Below are positions 1 to 12,072 of a DNA stretch of 64,000 bases, one piece after another. The stretch's first letter is position 1; each line of letters starts with the position of its first letter. The stretch comes from Cepaea nemoralis. Its lineage: Eukaryota > Mollusca > Gastropoda > Stylommatophora > Helicidae. The translations under genes and the position numbers were made by a program. The stretch spans positions 140,001 to 204,000 of the forward strand of contig JACEFZ010012647.1 of the NCBI GenBank assembly GCA_014155875.1. Reading direction: 5' to 3'. The notes under the pieces were generated by a model. The model ran no database searches. It saw only the letters and a list, made by a program, of their open reading frames with translations, and was not told where the DNA came from.

Positions 1-1
1 A

Positions 2-2982
2 AACAACTACACCTTTTTCTGGAAGGGTAGAGGGCAGGCAGAAAAAAGGCAACACGGTGTGGGCTTTGCAGTGAAGAATTCGCTACTGGGAATGATTGAA
101 ATTCCAGCAGGAGGAAATGAAAGACTATTATCCCTGCGCTTGGCAACCTCTTTTGGGTTTGCCACCATTATTACTGCATATGCACCGACACTCGATTCCT
201 CTGATGATGTGAAGGATTTGTTCTATGAGGAGTTAGACTCCGTGATCAAGGCAGTTCCAAAATCTGACTACATTTATATGCTCGGTGATTTCAATGCTCG
301 TGTGGGCAAGGACTCAAGTTCATGGCCAGTGTGCCTTGGAAAATACAACATCGGTCGCATGAATGAAAATGGGCAAAGGCTGCTGGAGCATTGCACCAGT
401 AATGACCTATGTATTACAAACTCTTTTTTTAAAACAAAAGAGATGCATAAGGTCACATGGAAACATCCAAGATCCGGCCATTGGCACCAGCTGGACTTCA
501 TCATCACACGGAGACAACATCTGAACCATATATCATTGACTCGTAGTTACCACAGTGCTGACTGTGATACGGATCATTCTTTGGTTGTTGCAAGGGTTAG
601 ACTGAGACCAAAGAGAATCTACACAGCTAAACACAAATCTAGCCACAGGATTAATATTATTAACACTCATGATCCTGAAAAGTGCTTTCAGTTTCAACAG
701 CAACTTGAAGATGCTTTCACTGATACACCAGAAAATTGTACAGTAAATGAAAAGTGGGGTCAAATTAAGGAAACTCTTTATAAAACTGCCGTAGGGGTTT
801 ACGGCACTGTGGATCATAAGAGGCAGGACTGGTTTGCGGCCAACAGCGAGACTCTGCAGCCCCTGATTGATAAGAAGAAGAAAGCTCTCTTAAGAAACAA
901 GGAAAGACCAACGCGTAACACTCTGAGTGAGCTAAGGCAAGCTAGGAAGGATGTGCAAAAGGCTGCCAGGCAGTGTGCAAATGATTATTGGATCAAGTTA
1001 TGTGAGTCCATTCAAATCGCAAGTGATAAGGGAGACATAAGAAGCATGTATGAAGGAATAAAGAAAGCTTGTGGTCCAGTGATCAAAAGAAGTGCACCAT
1101 TGAAAACCTTGACTGGAGAAGTCATCACTGATAAGAAACAGCAGATGGACAGATGGGTAGAGCACTATTTGGAGCTTTACTCAAGTGAGACCAAACTAGC
1201 GGATGATGCCCTCAACGCCATAGAGGCTCTACCAACTCTTGACCACCTGGACACACTTCCCACCATAACAGAAGTTAAGTGTGCTATAAATGAACTTGCA
1301 TCTGGCAAGGCTCCAGGTAAGGATGGGATTCCAATAGAGGTTATCAGGAGTGGGCAAGACACACTCACTATACAGATCCACCAGCTAATAGAGCTATGCT
1401 GGCGTGAAGGACAAGTCCCACAGGATTTCAAAGATTCAAGCATCATAACACTGTACAAGAACAAGGGCGATCGGAGCGACTGCAACAACTATAGGGGTAT
1501 CTCACTTCTGTGTATTGTTGGAAAAGTATTTGCCAGAATTGTTCTGCGCAGACTTCAAGTCCTAGGAGATCAAGTCTACCCCGAATCACAGTGTGGCTTT
1601 CGACAGAACCGGTCTACCACTGATATGATATTCTCATTGCGACAAATGCAAGAAAAATGCCGTGAACAGAATCAACCACTGTTTATTGCCTTCATCGACC
1701 TCACAAAGGCATTTGATTTGGTCAGTCGTGAGGGTCTGTTCAAGGCACTAAAGAAGATTGGCTGCCCACCAACTCTTCTGTCCATTGTGGAATCGTTCCA
1801 CACAGGCATGAAGGGTATAATCAAGTTTGATGGTGCAACTTCTGAAGAATTTGAAATCAAGAGTGGAGTTAAGCAAGGTTGTGTACTAGCTCCCACCCTC
1901 TTTGGAATATACTTTTCACTTCTACTGAAATATGCATTTCGTGATCAGGATGGTGGTATATACATTCACTCACGCTCAGATGGCGGCCTCTACAATGCTC
2001 AGAGATTGAAGGCTAAGACCAAAATTAGGAGGGTACTGATCAGAGAGTTGCTTTTTGCAGATGATGCTGCAGTTACGACCCACTCTGAGGAAGAATTGCA
2101 ATGTCTACTATCTGCATTCTCCAATGCTTGTTCTGAATTTGGTTTAACAATTAGCAAAAAGAAGACACAGATTATGTCACAAGGTGCACATGAGGTACCA
2201 TCAATCTTTATTGACGACGCCGAACTAGAGATAGTAGACCATTTTACATATCTAGGATCAGTGGTAAATAGCAAATTATCCCTAGATCAGGAAATCAACA
2301 TCCGGATTGGTAAGGCAGCAACAACAATGAACAGGTTAAGAAAAAGAGTCTGGGAGAACAGGAAGCTTACTGCCAAAACAAAAGTCCTTGTCTATCAAGC
2401 CTGTGTCCTTAGTACTCTTCTCTATGGCAGTGAAACCTGGACAACTTACTCACACCAAGAGAACAATTTAAACAGCTTTCATATGCGGTGTCTGCGAAGA
2501 ATTCTTGGTATTAAGTGGCAAGACAAAATCACAAATACTGAAGTATTGGAAAGATCAGGTTGTGTGACAGTTTATTCCATGCTCAGTCTTCGTAGACTTA
2601 GATGGATAGGACATCTTAGGAGGATGGATGATGGTAGAATACCAAAGGATATCTTTTTTGGTGAATTACAGATGGGTAAGAGATCTCAGGGTCGGCCTCT
2701 ACTACGATACAAAGATGTTGTAAGCGGGACATGATTGATACAGGCATTGATAATGCACATTGGGAGCAAGTCGCCGCTGAACGTGTTGCATGGAGGGCAA
2801 ATATCAGAAATGGAATAAAGTCAAAGGAGAAAATTATTGCAGAAAAGTCACACACCAAGCGTTTGAGACGTAAGATGGTGCATGATGGTGGAAATGACCA
2901 CGTGTTCAAATGCACCCACTGTGAACGGACATTTACAGCGCAAATTGGCCTTATCAGTCACACTCGCTACCGCCATAGTTAA
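2..2982 (+). pseudogene. LINE-A endonuclease / reverse transcriptase, one frameshift
   Basis: The frame is open from base 2, so the true start lies outside the window. The APE-type endonuclease part shows GDFNARVGKD (about aa 77-86 of the visible frame) and a DTDHSLV motif. The RT part shows YRGISLL, CGFRQNRST, AFIDLTKAFD, GVKQGC and LLFADDAA (the catalytic ADD). The RT end carries the LYGSETW and RWIGHLRR motifs usual in these LINEs. The frame ends early at 2734 because copy 2 has one more base near 2718 (gatgttgtaag here, gatgtgtgtaag there). The C-terminal part, which contains a CxxC...HxxxxH finger near 2913-2979, continues in another frame to 2982. The ORF is otherwise nearly intact, so the copy looks fairly young. 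Confidence 0.9.
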
Positions 2983-3040
2983 AAGTTATTATGCCTTTTT
3001 AAAGCACAAACTATCGTCTGTCAAGACGGCAAGGTGCCAA

Positions 3041-3149
<109 letters not shown>

Positions 3150-3268
3150 GGACGTGCATTTGAAACCCGTTCGAATGGCTTTATTACAAAAGCATGAAAG
3201 AAACATTAAAAGGTGTGGTAGAATTAAATAAAGCATTCAATTTTAATGAAATATGCACCATGGTTTGG

Positions 3269-4336
3269 TCAGAAGTAGTCGCCGTAGTCATTCAGGTAAG
3301 CATCCCATTGCTTAGGTAGGCGGCGAATGCCGTCCGCAAAAACGGATTGTGGTTGCTTACTGAAACAAGTGTTTACCGAGTTCATTACGTCTGCATTTGT
3401 GTGAAATCGTTGCCTCTTGAGAGCTTTTTTAGAGGTCCAACAAATGAAAATCACTTGGTGACAAATCAGGACTATGGGCTGGATGTTGCAGAATTTCCCA
3501 CTTCTTCCTTGCTAATGCTTCCTGCACAATCTTTGCGACATGCGGACGAGCATTATCGTGCAACAAAATCGCACCGCGAGAAAGCATGCCGGGTCGTTTA
3601 TTCTTGATGGCTTTTTGCAGCTTGTCTAGTGTTTGCAAGTAGTGGGTAGAGCTGATGTTGACACCAGCTTTTTTAAAGTCGGCCAGCAATAGCCCTTCAT
3701 GGTCCAAAAAAATGCGCTCGGTAAAACCTTACCATCGGAAACCTGTACTTAAATTGTTTGGCTTTTGGTGATCCTGCATGCTTCCATTGAATGCTCGCTT
3801 TTGCTGCTCGGCTCAAAGTGGTGACACTTTGATTCATCGCCTGCCATATGCGGAAGAAAAATCCATCACTATCCACTCTGTAACGCAGCAAGTGGTTCAA
3901 ACACCATCCCATTTGTTCCTCTTTTTTGTGATCGGTTAACATCCGTGGCATCCACTGTGAACACACCTCCCGATATTGCAGTTTCTCACGAACGACCTTT
4001 TGAATTGTCCCAATTGACACATCAAATTCTTTCGCTAGCGAACGTATGCTTCGACAACGGTTCATCTGTACCGCCGCATCAATTTTGGCGATGGTTTTTT
4101 TTCTTTCTATTGCAACAATATGTGCTTGACCCGGCCGTCGAAGATCTGACGTTAACTGACAGTCCTTTCCGAAACAATCGTGCCCAGTCTGTCACTGTTG
4201 TCTTCGACACACATTTGTTACCGTACATTGCCTGCATTCTTCGATGAATAGCCACTGGTCGATATCCTTCAAATGAAAGAAACTGAATCACTGCTCTTTG
4301 AGCTTCTTTGGACGGATTTTGGATGAATCCGGCCAT
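3269..4336 (-). pseudogene. mariner transposase, frameshifted
   Basis: Reading leftward from 4336, the pieces follow a mariner transposase in order. They are an N-terminal helix-turn-helix segment (4336-4079), WMPRMLTDHKKEEQM and CLNHLLRYR (about 3950-3880), LLHDNARPHVA (about 3570-3535) and HSPDLSPSDFHLL (about 3470-3435), and then a C-terminal segment ending near 3269. The second and third acidic residues of the DD34D triad are visible in HDN and SPSD. The first, in GDES, is present only in a shifted frame near 3845-3830. At least three frame changes separate the parts, so the protein is not functional. Confidence 0.9.
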
Positions 4337-4417
4337 TTCCTCAACGGTTAGAAACAGAAATTATGCATCATGGGACGATAAGCACGTGCTCTCTTATTCT
4401 TATGTAACTTACTTATG

Positions 4418-4899
4418 TAACTGACTCAGAAAGCATGCTGAGGAAGGGGAGGACAGGCAAGCTTCGGGCAGAGTGGCTTGCTTCGCTTCGGAGGTCACGG
4501 GTGGCAAGCATCGCCTGGATCTTTTCTCCGGGGCATGCCGGTGTGCTGGGGAATGAACAGGCGGACAGATTGGCTCTCTACAAAACTTGGTGGAGTATTG
4601 ATGCATGACAAAGCAACCGTGGTTGCGGCCTTGTGGGAACACGTGTATACCTCGGAGGAGTAAATGGATCCCCATGGTCTAGCAAGAATGAGACAGCGAG
4701 GAATGACGAGGGGATCTGACCGACGCTCGACGCTCAGAGGATGGACATATAATCAGAGTGCTACTGGTACTATTGGTGTTGGTACTCTTCGCTGGCTGCT
4801 GAGGATGGGGACGGAGAACTTATGGGAATGCCCCGAATGCTGTGATGTCGGTTCCTAAATCAATACATCAATCAATCAATCTATTATTCATTGGTCAGT
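4418..4899 (+). mobile_element. LINE-D 3' fragment (RNase H end) inside the mariner
   Basis: The plus frame starting near 4421 reads an RNase H end with WIFSPGHAGVLGNEQADRLA. This matches the RNase H end of the larger LINE-D at 54.2 kb (FVPGHAGVQGNERVDKLAG). Downstream a Cys-rich end (LWECPECCD) and a (CAAT)n-like tail near 4859-4880 suggest a 3' terminal, 5'-truncated LINE copy. A possible 7-bp duplication, acttatg, occurs at 4411 and 4900. It lies in the mariner segment between the transposase start and the right TIR. Confidence 0.7.
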
Positions 4900-4982
4900 A
4901 CTTATGACATGACTATAACATGATCGAGTTCAACGTACGCAATTACGCGCGGTGCGTCACGAACGGATTTCAAATGAACGCC

Positions 4983-4987
<5 letters not shown>

Positions 4988-5071
<84 letters not shown>
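4988..5071. repeat. (TA)n tract
   Basis: This pure TA run lies between the mariner right end and the 5' start of LINE-A copy 2. It is probably the other half of the tract at 3043-3145, split by the mariner. Confidence 0.97.
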
Positions 5072-5073
<2 letters not shown>

Positions 5074-5814
5074 ACAGTCAGGTCTTAGTCAGATATGACT
5101 GAGCTACCGTATGACAGTAGACGGTACTACCTGCTTTCTGTCAGCTCCGAATGGTGGGCGGCGCTTACCAATACCCGACACCCCACATTGTGCCAACGGC
5201 TTCGGGCGGAAGAGCGCAATTGGGAGGGTACTAGCCTTATCCTGGTGCGAGGAAATGCAACCCAAAGACAAAATAAGTCATGGCAGGGCAGACCAGGCCC
5301 TAAGCCTTGGTTGGCAGCTGGTCTAGGATCGAAGCTCCGACAGGCGGACAGTTAGAGCATTGCTTTACTCATCCGGTAGCTTCTGCAGCTTGTCTTGTTC
5401 CAGATTATAGCTGTCAACTTTCCTCTGGAGTGAACTAGGCAGGCCGAGAGAGGGATCATGCTGTATGGGCAACACATGGTTTATTTATTTTAGCCCAGGC
5501 TTTGTGCTATGGAGAGGCAATAACTCCATCCCTGGTCTTAACCGGTCTCGGAATCAAAGCGAGAGGCAACTGTTACGGGTTATAAGTCCTTGTCAGTTGG
5601 CGTAGACATGGGGCGCCATGCGTTGCCTCTGACTGTGGGAGACACCTACAGGTGTCACTGATCAGCTACCGCCCGCCTCAAGCTGGGCAGCCCCCAGCCA
5701 ATTGGGTGCTGATCCGCCACAGCCTGCCTGCTTCAATGGGTGCTTGGGGCTAGGACAAAATCTGAATCGCAGGCTGTAAAACCAATGCACCAGGTATTAA
5801 TAAAAAGAATATAA

Positions 5815-6733
5815 ACCTCAAGCTACGGCTTGCAACCTGGAACGTGAGAACCATGTGTCCAGGATTTTCCACTGACTTGACCAATATTGACGATGTGAGA
5901 AAATCGGCTCAATCGTCTTAACATTGATATTGCTGGCCTGCAGGAGACTCGCCTCGCTGAGGAAGAGTCACTCAGGGAAAACAATTACACCTTTTTTTTG
6001 GGAAGGGAAGAGGGCAGGCAGAAAAAATGCAACATGGTGTGGGCTTTGCAGTGAAGAATTCGCTACTGGGAATGATTGATATCCCAGCTGGAGGTAATGA
6101 CAAATTATTATCACTGCGCTTGGCAACCTCTTGTGGATTTGCCACCATTCTCACTCCATATGCACCGACCTTCGCTTCCTCTGATGATGTGAAGGATACG
6201 TTCTATGAACAGCTAGACTCTGCGATCAAGGCAGTTCCAAAATCCGACTACATTTATATTCTCGGTGATTTCAATGCTCGTGTGGGCAAGGACTCGAGTT
6301 CATGGCCAGTGTGCCTTGGAAAATACAACATCGGTCGCATGAATGATAATGGGCAAAGGCTGCTGGAGCATTGCACTAGAAATGACCTATGTATTACAAA
6401 CTCACTTTTTAAAACAAAAGAGATGCATAAGGTCACATGGAAACATCCAAGATCCAGTCATTAGCATCAGCTGGACTTCATTATCACACGGAGACAACAT
6501 CTGAACCATACATCATTAACTCGAAGTTACCACAGTGCTGACTGTGATACAGATCATTCTTTGGTTGTTGCAAGGGTTAGACTGAGACCAAAGAGAATCT
6601 ACACAGCTAAACACAAGTCTAGCCCCAGGATTAATACTGCTAACACTCACGATCCTGGAAAGTGCTTTGAATTTCAACAGCAACTTGAAGACGCTTTCAA
6701 TGATACATCAGAAAATTGTATAGTAAATGATAA
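5815..6733 (+). pseudogene. LINE-A copy 2 endonuclease part, broken
   Basis: The endonuclease starts with LRLATWNVRTM near 5820. It shifts frame near 5915 and again around the T-run and A-run at 5990-6030. It then reads GDFNARVGKD in the piece 6027-6464. A tag stop at 6462-6464 replaces the tgg (Trp) of copy 1. A second stop (tga near 6734) again sits where copy 1 has tgg. After these the RT frame is open. The motifs match copy 1 throughout, so the identity is clear and the copy cannot make an active endonuclease. Confidence 0.88.
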
Positions 6734-8965
6734 ATGAATAAACTTAAGGAAACTATTTATAAAACAGCGGTAGGGGTTTACGGCACTGTGGATCATAAGA
6801 GGCAGGACTGGTTTGCGGCAAACAGCCAGATACTGCAGCCCTTGATTGATAAAAAGAAGATAGCTCTCTTAAGAAACAAGGAAAGACCAACGCGTAACAC
6901 TCTGAGTGAGCTGAATCAAGCGAGGAAGGATGTACAAAAGGCTGCCAGGCAGTGTGCGAATGACTATTGGATCAAGTTATGTGAGTCCATTCAAATCGCA
7001 AGTGATAAGGGAAACATCAGAAGCATGTATGAAGGGATAAAGAAAGCCTGTGGTCCAATGATCAAAAGAAGTGCACCGCTGAAAACCTTGACTGGAGAAA
7101 TCATCACTGATAAGAAACAGCAGATGGATAGATGGGTCGAGCACTATTTAGAGCTCTACTCAAGTGAGACCAAGCTAGCGGATGATGCCCTCAATGCCAT
7201 AGAGGCCCTGCCAACTCTTGACCACCTGAACACATTTCCCACTATAACAGAAGTTAAGTGTGCTATAAATGAGCTTGCATCTGGCAAGGCTCCAGGTAAG
7301 GATGGGATTCCAATAGAGGTAATCAGGAGTGGGCAAGACACACTCGCTCTACAGATCCACCAGCTAATAGAGCTATGCTGGCGAGAAGGACAAGTCCCAC
7401 AGGATTTCAAAGATTCAAACATCATAACGCTGTACAGGAACAAGGGAGATCGGAGTGACTGTAACAACTATAGGGGTATCTCACTTCTGTGTATTGTTGG
7501 GAAAGTATTTGCCAGAATTGTCCTGCACAGACTTCAAGTCCTAGGAGATCAAGTCTACCCCGAATCACAGTGCGGCTTCCGTCAGAACCGGTCTACCATT
7601 GATATGATATTGTCATTGCGACAGATGCAAGAAAAATGCCGGGAACAAAATCAGCCACTGTTTATTGCCTTCATTGACCTCACAAAGGCATTCGATTTGG
7701 TCAGTCGTGAGGGTCTGTTCAAAGCACTAAAGAAGATTGGCTGCCCACCAACTCTTCTGTCCATTGTGGAATCGTTCCACACAGGCATGAAGGGTATAAT
7801 CAAGTTTGATGGCTCAACTTCAGAAGAGTGTGAAATCAAGAGTGGCGTTAAGCAAGGTTGTGTATTATCCCCCACCCTCTTTGGGATATACTTTTCACTT
7901 CTACTGAAATATGCCTTTCTTGATCAGGATGACAGTATATACATTCACTCACGCTCAGATGGTGGCCTCTATAATGCTCAGAGATTGAAGGCCAAGACCA
8001 AAATTAGCAGGGTACTAATCAGAGAGTTGCTTTTTGCGGATGATGCTGCGATTACGACCCACTCTGAGGAAGAATTACAACATCTACTATCTGCATTCTC
8101 CAATGCTTGTTCTGAATTTGGTTTAACAATTAACAAAAAGAAGACACAGATTATGTCACAAGGTGCACATGGTGTACCATCAATCTTTATTGACGACGCT
8201 GAACTGGAGATAGTAGACCATTTTACATATCTAGGATCAGAGGTAAATAGCAAAATATACCTCGATCAGGAAATCAACATCAGGATTGGCAAGGCAGCAA
8301 CAACAATGAACATGTTAGCAAAAAGAGTCTGGGAGAACAGGAAGCTTACTGCCAAAACAAAAGTCCTCGTCTACCAAGCCTGTGTCCTTAGTACTCTTCT
8401 TTATGGCAGTGAAACCTGGACAACTTACTCACGCCAAGAGAAACGTTTAAACAGCTTTCATATGCGGTGTCTGCGAAGAATACTTGGTATTAAGTGGCAA
8501 GACAAAATCACAAATACTGAAGTATTGGAAAGATCAGGTTGTGTGACGGTGTATTCCATGCTCAGTCTTCGTAGACTTAGATGGATAGGACACGTTAGGA
8601 GGATGGAGGATGGTAGAATACCAAAGGACATCTTGTTTGGTGAATTACAGACGGGTAGGAGATCTCAGGGTCGGCCTCTACTACGATACAAAGATGTGTG
8701 TAAGCGGGACATGATTGATACAGGCATTGATAATGCACATTGGGAGCACGTCGCCGCTGAACGTGTTGCATGGAGGGCAACTATCAGAAATGGAATAAAG
8801 ACAAAGGAGAAAATGATTGCAGATAAAGCACACACAGAGCGTGAGAGACGTAAGATGTTGCTAAATGGTGGAAGTGACCATGTTTTCACATGCACCTACT
8901 GCGTGAAAATATTTGCAGCAAGAATTGGCCTTACCAGCCACACTCGCCACCGCCATGGATCGTAG
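6734..8965 (+). CDS. LINE-A copy 2 reverse transcriptase with C-terminal C2H2 finger, open frame
   Basis: A 743-codon open frame covers the linker, the RT domain and the C-terminus. RT motifs are NNYRGISLL, CGFRQNRST, FIDLTKAFD, GVKQGCVLSP and LLFADDAA. Further on are LYGSETW and RWIGHVRR, then a terminal zinc-finger-like CTYC...GLTSHTRHRH. This frame runs through the position where copy 1 has lost one base. The listed start is simply the first ATG after a stop; in an intact element this would be the second half of a single endonuclease-RT protein. Confidence 0.88.
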   Translation: MNKLKETIYKTAVGVYGTVDHKRQDWFAANSQILQPLIDKKKIALLRNKERPTRNTLSELNQARKDVQKAARQCANDYWIKLCESIQIASDKGNIRSMYEGIKKACGPMIKRSAPLKTLTGEIITDKKQQMDRWVEHYLELYSSETKLADDALNAIEALPTLDHLNTFPTITEVKCAINELASGKAPGKDGIPIEVIRSGQDTLALQIHQLIELCWREGQVPQDFKDSNIITLYRNKGDRSDCNNYRGISLLCIVGKVFARIVLHRLQVLGDQVYPESQCGFRQNRSTIDMILSLRQMQEKCREQNQPLFIAFIDLTKAFDLVSREGLFKALKKIGCPPTLLSIVESFHTGMKGIIKFDGSTSEECEIKSGVKQGCVLSPTLFGIYFSLLLKYAFLDQDDSIYIHSRSDGGLYNAQRLKAKTKISRVLIRELLFADDAAITTHSEEELQHLLSAFSNACSEFGLTINKKKTQIMSQGAHGVPSIFIDDAELEIVDHFTYLGSEVNSKIYLDQEINIRIGKAATTMNMLAKRVWENRKLTAKTKVLVYQACVLSTLLYGSETWTTYSRQEKRLNSFHMRCLRRILGIKWQDKITNTEVLERSGCVTVYSMLSLRRLRWIGHVRRMEDGRIPKDILFGELQTGRRSQGRPLLRYKDVCKRDMIDTGIDNAHWEHVAAERVAWRATIRNGIKTKEKMIADKAHTERERRKMLLNGGSDHVFTCTYCVKIFAARIGLTSHTRHRHGS

Positions 8966-9042
8966 TTATTAAGCCTTTTTTAAGCACAATGTACCAAACT
9001 ATCGTCTGTCAAGACGGAAAGGTGCCAATGATATATATATCT

Positions 9043-9306
9043 TATAACAGAATGAGTACCATCTCTGTCATTAGGTTCGATGTGAAAACTTAGGGCACGG
9101 TTGAGCATCCTGATAGAACAGTAATAAGGATGCTCAAGTCGTGACGTAGGTTGTTTTGGGGAGTTCAGTTACATCTAAAGTCGAGAGAAGGCAACATCAT
9201 ATCTCGTGGTCTATGTATTATTATCGGCCTATTATGATTCAATAAACATTCTGAAAGAAACACACCAGGACTTGTTTTGTATCATCCCTGCCTCTGTACT
9301 GTTACA
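9043..9306 (+). repeat. 5' LTR (264 bp)
   Basis: It begins TATAACAG and ends CTGTTACA. It contains a perfect 10-bp-stem hairpin (TTGAGCATCC at 9101-9110 with GGATGCTCAA at 9128-9137) and an AATAAA signal at 9241-9246. Confidence 0.88.
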
Positions 9307-10704
9307 GGAGGGATTTTTGATGCCTGGTGCCAGGATCCGAGTTGTCGCGGACACAAGTCATCATGACAAGGCAGAACGATAGATGATGTCTGGAAACTTG
9401 AAGTCGTGTTGTTAAGAACTCAACAAGGAATCGGCAAAATTTTTACGATGGAGTTGGCTGACGTTCGTTAAAAATTTGAAAACAACCGCCACACAAAGTA
9501 CAAATTGCTGAGACAGAACTGCCATTGTCATGCTACACCCTTGGGAACCTGGCTGCTGTTGTTTCTTTTTGAACGTCAATATGTCTGGAGATTTTGTTTC
9601 GAAGGAGCCGTTATCTTCCTTATATTTAACCTTGCTCGCCTGGAGCGAACTCAGAAGCCACGACCGCGCTGAACCACAATCAAGTTTAGCCGTTGCCTCA
9701 AGTGAGTCAAATTTTTAGAGTTCAATCAAGTTTAGCCGTTGCCTCAAGTGAGTCAAATTGTTAGAGGTCAATCAAGTCCAGCTATTACCTTGGTTCAGTC
9801 AAAAGTTTAAGACTAAATCATCTCGAATCAGTAAATTTTTTCAGAATGGCGATGAATTTGGACAGCCCGTTTTATCAAATCTTATCTAAGATCTGTGAAG
9901 AAACTGGTAATTGAATAACGTCAACAAATTTTTTGAGTCCTGTTGCAACTAAATTGTTTTAGAGAAAAGGATTTTTATCAAGGGCCAACCAGGGCGGCAG
10001 TTAAATAGTTCATTAATCTATCGATTGGGCCATGTCTTTTAGACGCTGCCAGATCCTCTCTGGGCTCTGTTGCATATGAGAGCCGCAGTCGAATCATTTC
10101 TGGACTCTGTTGTTCACGAGAGCCGTTTTCAAGTCGTCGCTTTGAAGGGCCCTGTTTAGGGTGAAAAGAAAGCTCAAGGCTGGTGTACCCATCCAGGGGC
10201 GAAAATAGAAGCATTCCTTCCACTGAAGAAGCCATAAAATTGAGAGCGTCGACAATTTGAGAAGAGAGGAATCCGGAGGCCGTTTCTTTTCAACATGATA
10301 TACTCGTTCCTTCGTCTGTGAAGCCTACAATTGTTGAACATAGACGTCGAGAGGAATATTTGGGAGTTGATGTTCGAGTGGACCAGTGGGAAAAAAATAT
10401 TTCAACAGAATACGGTAATTCCAATGACCTTTATGTTAGATAGAAAATTTATTGACTAATCTGAACTCATTTTGTTAAGAAGAAGAACTATTAGATTACG
10501 TCCTTTAGTTAAATTAAGAGTGTATATTAATTATTATTGATTATTTTTTATTGCTTATATGAATAGTAAATTACAGCGTATTTCAGCATGGCAGAAGAAC
10601 AGTTGCGTTAACTGGGATAGGTACAGCAATAAAGCAACAAGGAATAAGAACAGAGATTGAAACATGCATAATTGAAAATTATTTCAGCAAAAGCTCAAGA
10701 CGAG
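9307..10704 (+). other. LTR element leader with PBS and 46-bp tandem repeat
   Basis: A primer-binding-site-like TGGTGCCAGGATCCGAGT lies at 9325-9342, 18 nt after the LTR. A 46-bp direct repeat starting caatcaagtttagccg lies at 9677-9722 and 9723-9768, with a diverged third start at 9769. No ORF that I can support is present in the leader. An upstream exon with an acceptor at about 10686 (attatttcag) is possible. Confidence 0.65.
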
Positions 10705-12072
10705 ATGTTCTTTCAGGTAACAAGAAATATATTTTGGCTTGGGATAGATTATAGAGAAAGGAGTATGAACTACCTGCATACAGAATTAAAACGTATTAGT
10801 GTATGGTTGGGAGAGTTAAAAGTGGCAGTTAGTGAAGTAGAGAATTTTGTGGAAACGTTGCAGAGAAGAACGACTAGACAGGAGCTTTATAGATTTAAGG
10901 TAGACTGCAATAGAGTAGGAAAGAATAACAGGAGACAGCCACTACTTAATAAAGACAGAAGACAACATGGTTCTGATTATGCGGTTGGTTATGACAAACC
11001 AAGGCCTGATGGTTATAGGGTAAAAGACGGTGAGAGTAGACGTAATAGTGAAAAGTCGGACTGGTATAAATGTCATAGGTACAGGAATGGCCCTGAGAGA
11101 GACCCTTCCAATAAACTATGTAATTGGCCATCCCATAGCAAGACTGCTAGAAAAAGACGGGACGATTGGTTTGAACAAAGACGGAGACAATATTTGAAGT
11201 CAGGGTCAAAGAACAGAGTAGAAAACGTAAGTAGGAATTCAACTACTCCTAAGGTGGTTGCGAATCTGACTCTTAGACAAGAAAAGAAGAAAATAGACCA
11301 AGAGACTCAGACACAGGTAATTGAAGTGGTAGAAGAGAACACACAGACACAAGTTGATACAGTAGAGAAAAAAGTCCAGGTACAACCAACCAGCAAGATA
11401 ACGAAGGGACGTCAAACCGAGTTAGTAGAGACTCAATCAAAATCAACTCACTTGAAAGTGACTAAGGGAGACACGGTTGAAATTAAGAAAGATAAACAGA
11501 CGAGAACTAAAGACGAAAAGAGACCAAAGAGGAAAAGTATTGGGGAAAGAAATATAAACAGTATGATGGTCAATAAAGGTACAACTGAGATGTCAGTTTC
11601 CTCAGCTAAAGATATTGAAGTTGTCCCGAACCGGAGCATGGGGAATAGAGGTAAGAAGAAAGTCAGACGTTCTAAAGCCGACTATGGGAATATGATCGAC
11701 GTGTCTGCAGTAAACTACTATGAGTCTGATGAGGGAACTATCATCAGTGTATCATCTGAAGACGAGATGGGGAGATGTAAGCGTTATGTAAGGTATACAG
11801 AAAACAGTGAGCAGATCGACGCAGTAAAGACGGGAGTAACAAATAAAAGAAACAGAAAGAAAGCACTTAAGAAGAAGAATAGTAATAGACAGATAGCGGA
11901 AATTTACTCGACGACAGAAAATAACATAAGAAAACTCAGAGAATTAAGACCTGAGTACTTTAACAACGGATTAACAAGTACGGATAGTGAAGATGACATA
12001 ATTGAAGAGAGACGCACATTAGTACTAGGAGACAATAAAATATTTGGCTTAGATGCACTCTATAACTGTTAG
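10705..12072 (+). CDS. unknown highly charged protein of the LTR element
   Basis: The frame is open from 10672; the first in-frame ATG is at 10705, giving 456 aa. The protein is very rich in Lys, Arg and Glu. It has an Arg/Asn-rich N-terminal third, a middle with repeated QTQ/TQTQV and KK blocks that may form coiled coil, and an acidic segment near the C-terminus (TDSEDDIIEE). Two Cys/His clusters (KCHR, KLCNW) do not make a CCHC knuckle. I see no protease, RT, integrase or envelope motif. Its position after the PBS is where gag would lie, so a gag-like structural role is an inference only. It is the only long ORF of the element and is uninterrupted, which in a young element suggests it is expressed. 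Confidence 0.6.
   Translation: MFFQVTRNIFWLGIDYRERSMNYLHTELKRISVWLGELKVAVSEVENFVETLQRRTTRQELYRFKVDCNRVGKNNRRQPLLNKDRRQHGSDYAVGYDKPRPDGYRVKDGESRRNSEKSDWYKCHRYRNGPERDPSNKLCNWPSHSKTARKRRDDWFEQRRRQYLKSGSKNRVENVSRNSTTPKVVANLTLRQEKKKIDQETQTQVIEVVEENTQTQVDTVEKKVQVQPTSKITKGRQTELVETQSKSTHLKVTKGDTVEIKKDKQTRTKDEKRPKRKSIGERNINSMMVNKGTTEMSVSSAKDIEVVPNRSMGNRGKKKVRRSKADYGNMIDVSAVNYYESDEGTIISVSSEDEMGRCKRYVRYTENSEQIDAVKTGVTNKRNRKKALKKKNSNRQIAEIYSTTENNIRKLRELRPEYFNNGLTSTDSEDDIIEERRTLVLGDNKIFGLDALYNC

Larger units (their letters stand above)
5072..9040 (+). mobile_element. LINE-A copy 2, full length
   Basis: This copy runs from just after a (TA)n tract to ...ggtgccaatga(ta)n at 9031-9040. The 5'UTR (about 5072-5815) has no ORF that I can recognise; part of it (about 5390-5515) reappears in the deletion derivative at 20.98-21.11 kb. 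The coding part starts near 5820 with LRLATWNVRTM, the usual APE-endonuclease beginning. The 3' hairpin (CGTC/GACG) is kept at 9003-9017. A (TA)n tail is followed directly by an LTR element. Confidence 0.9.
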
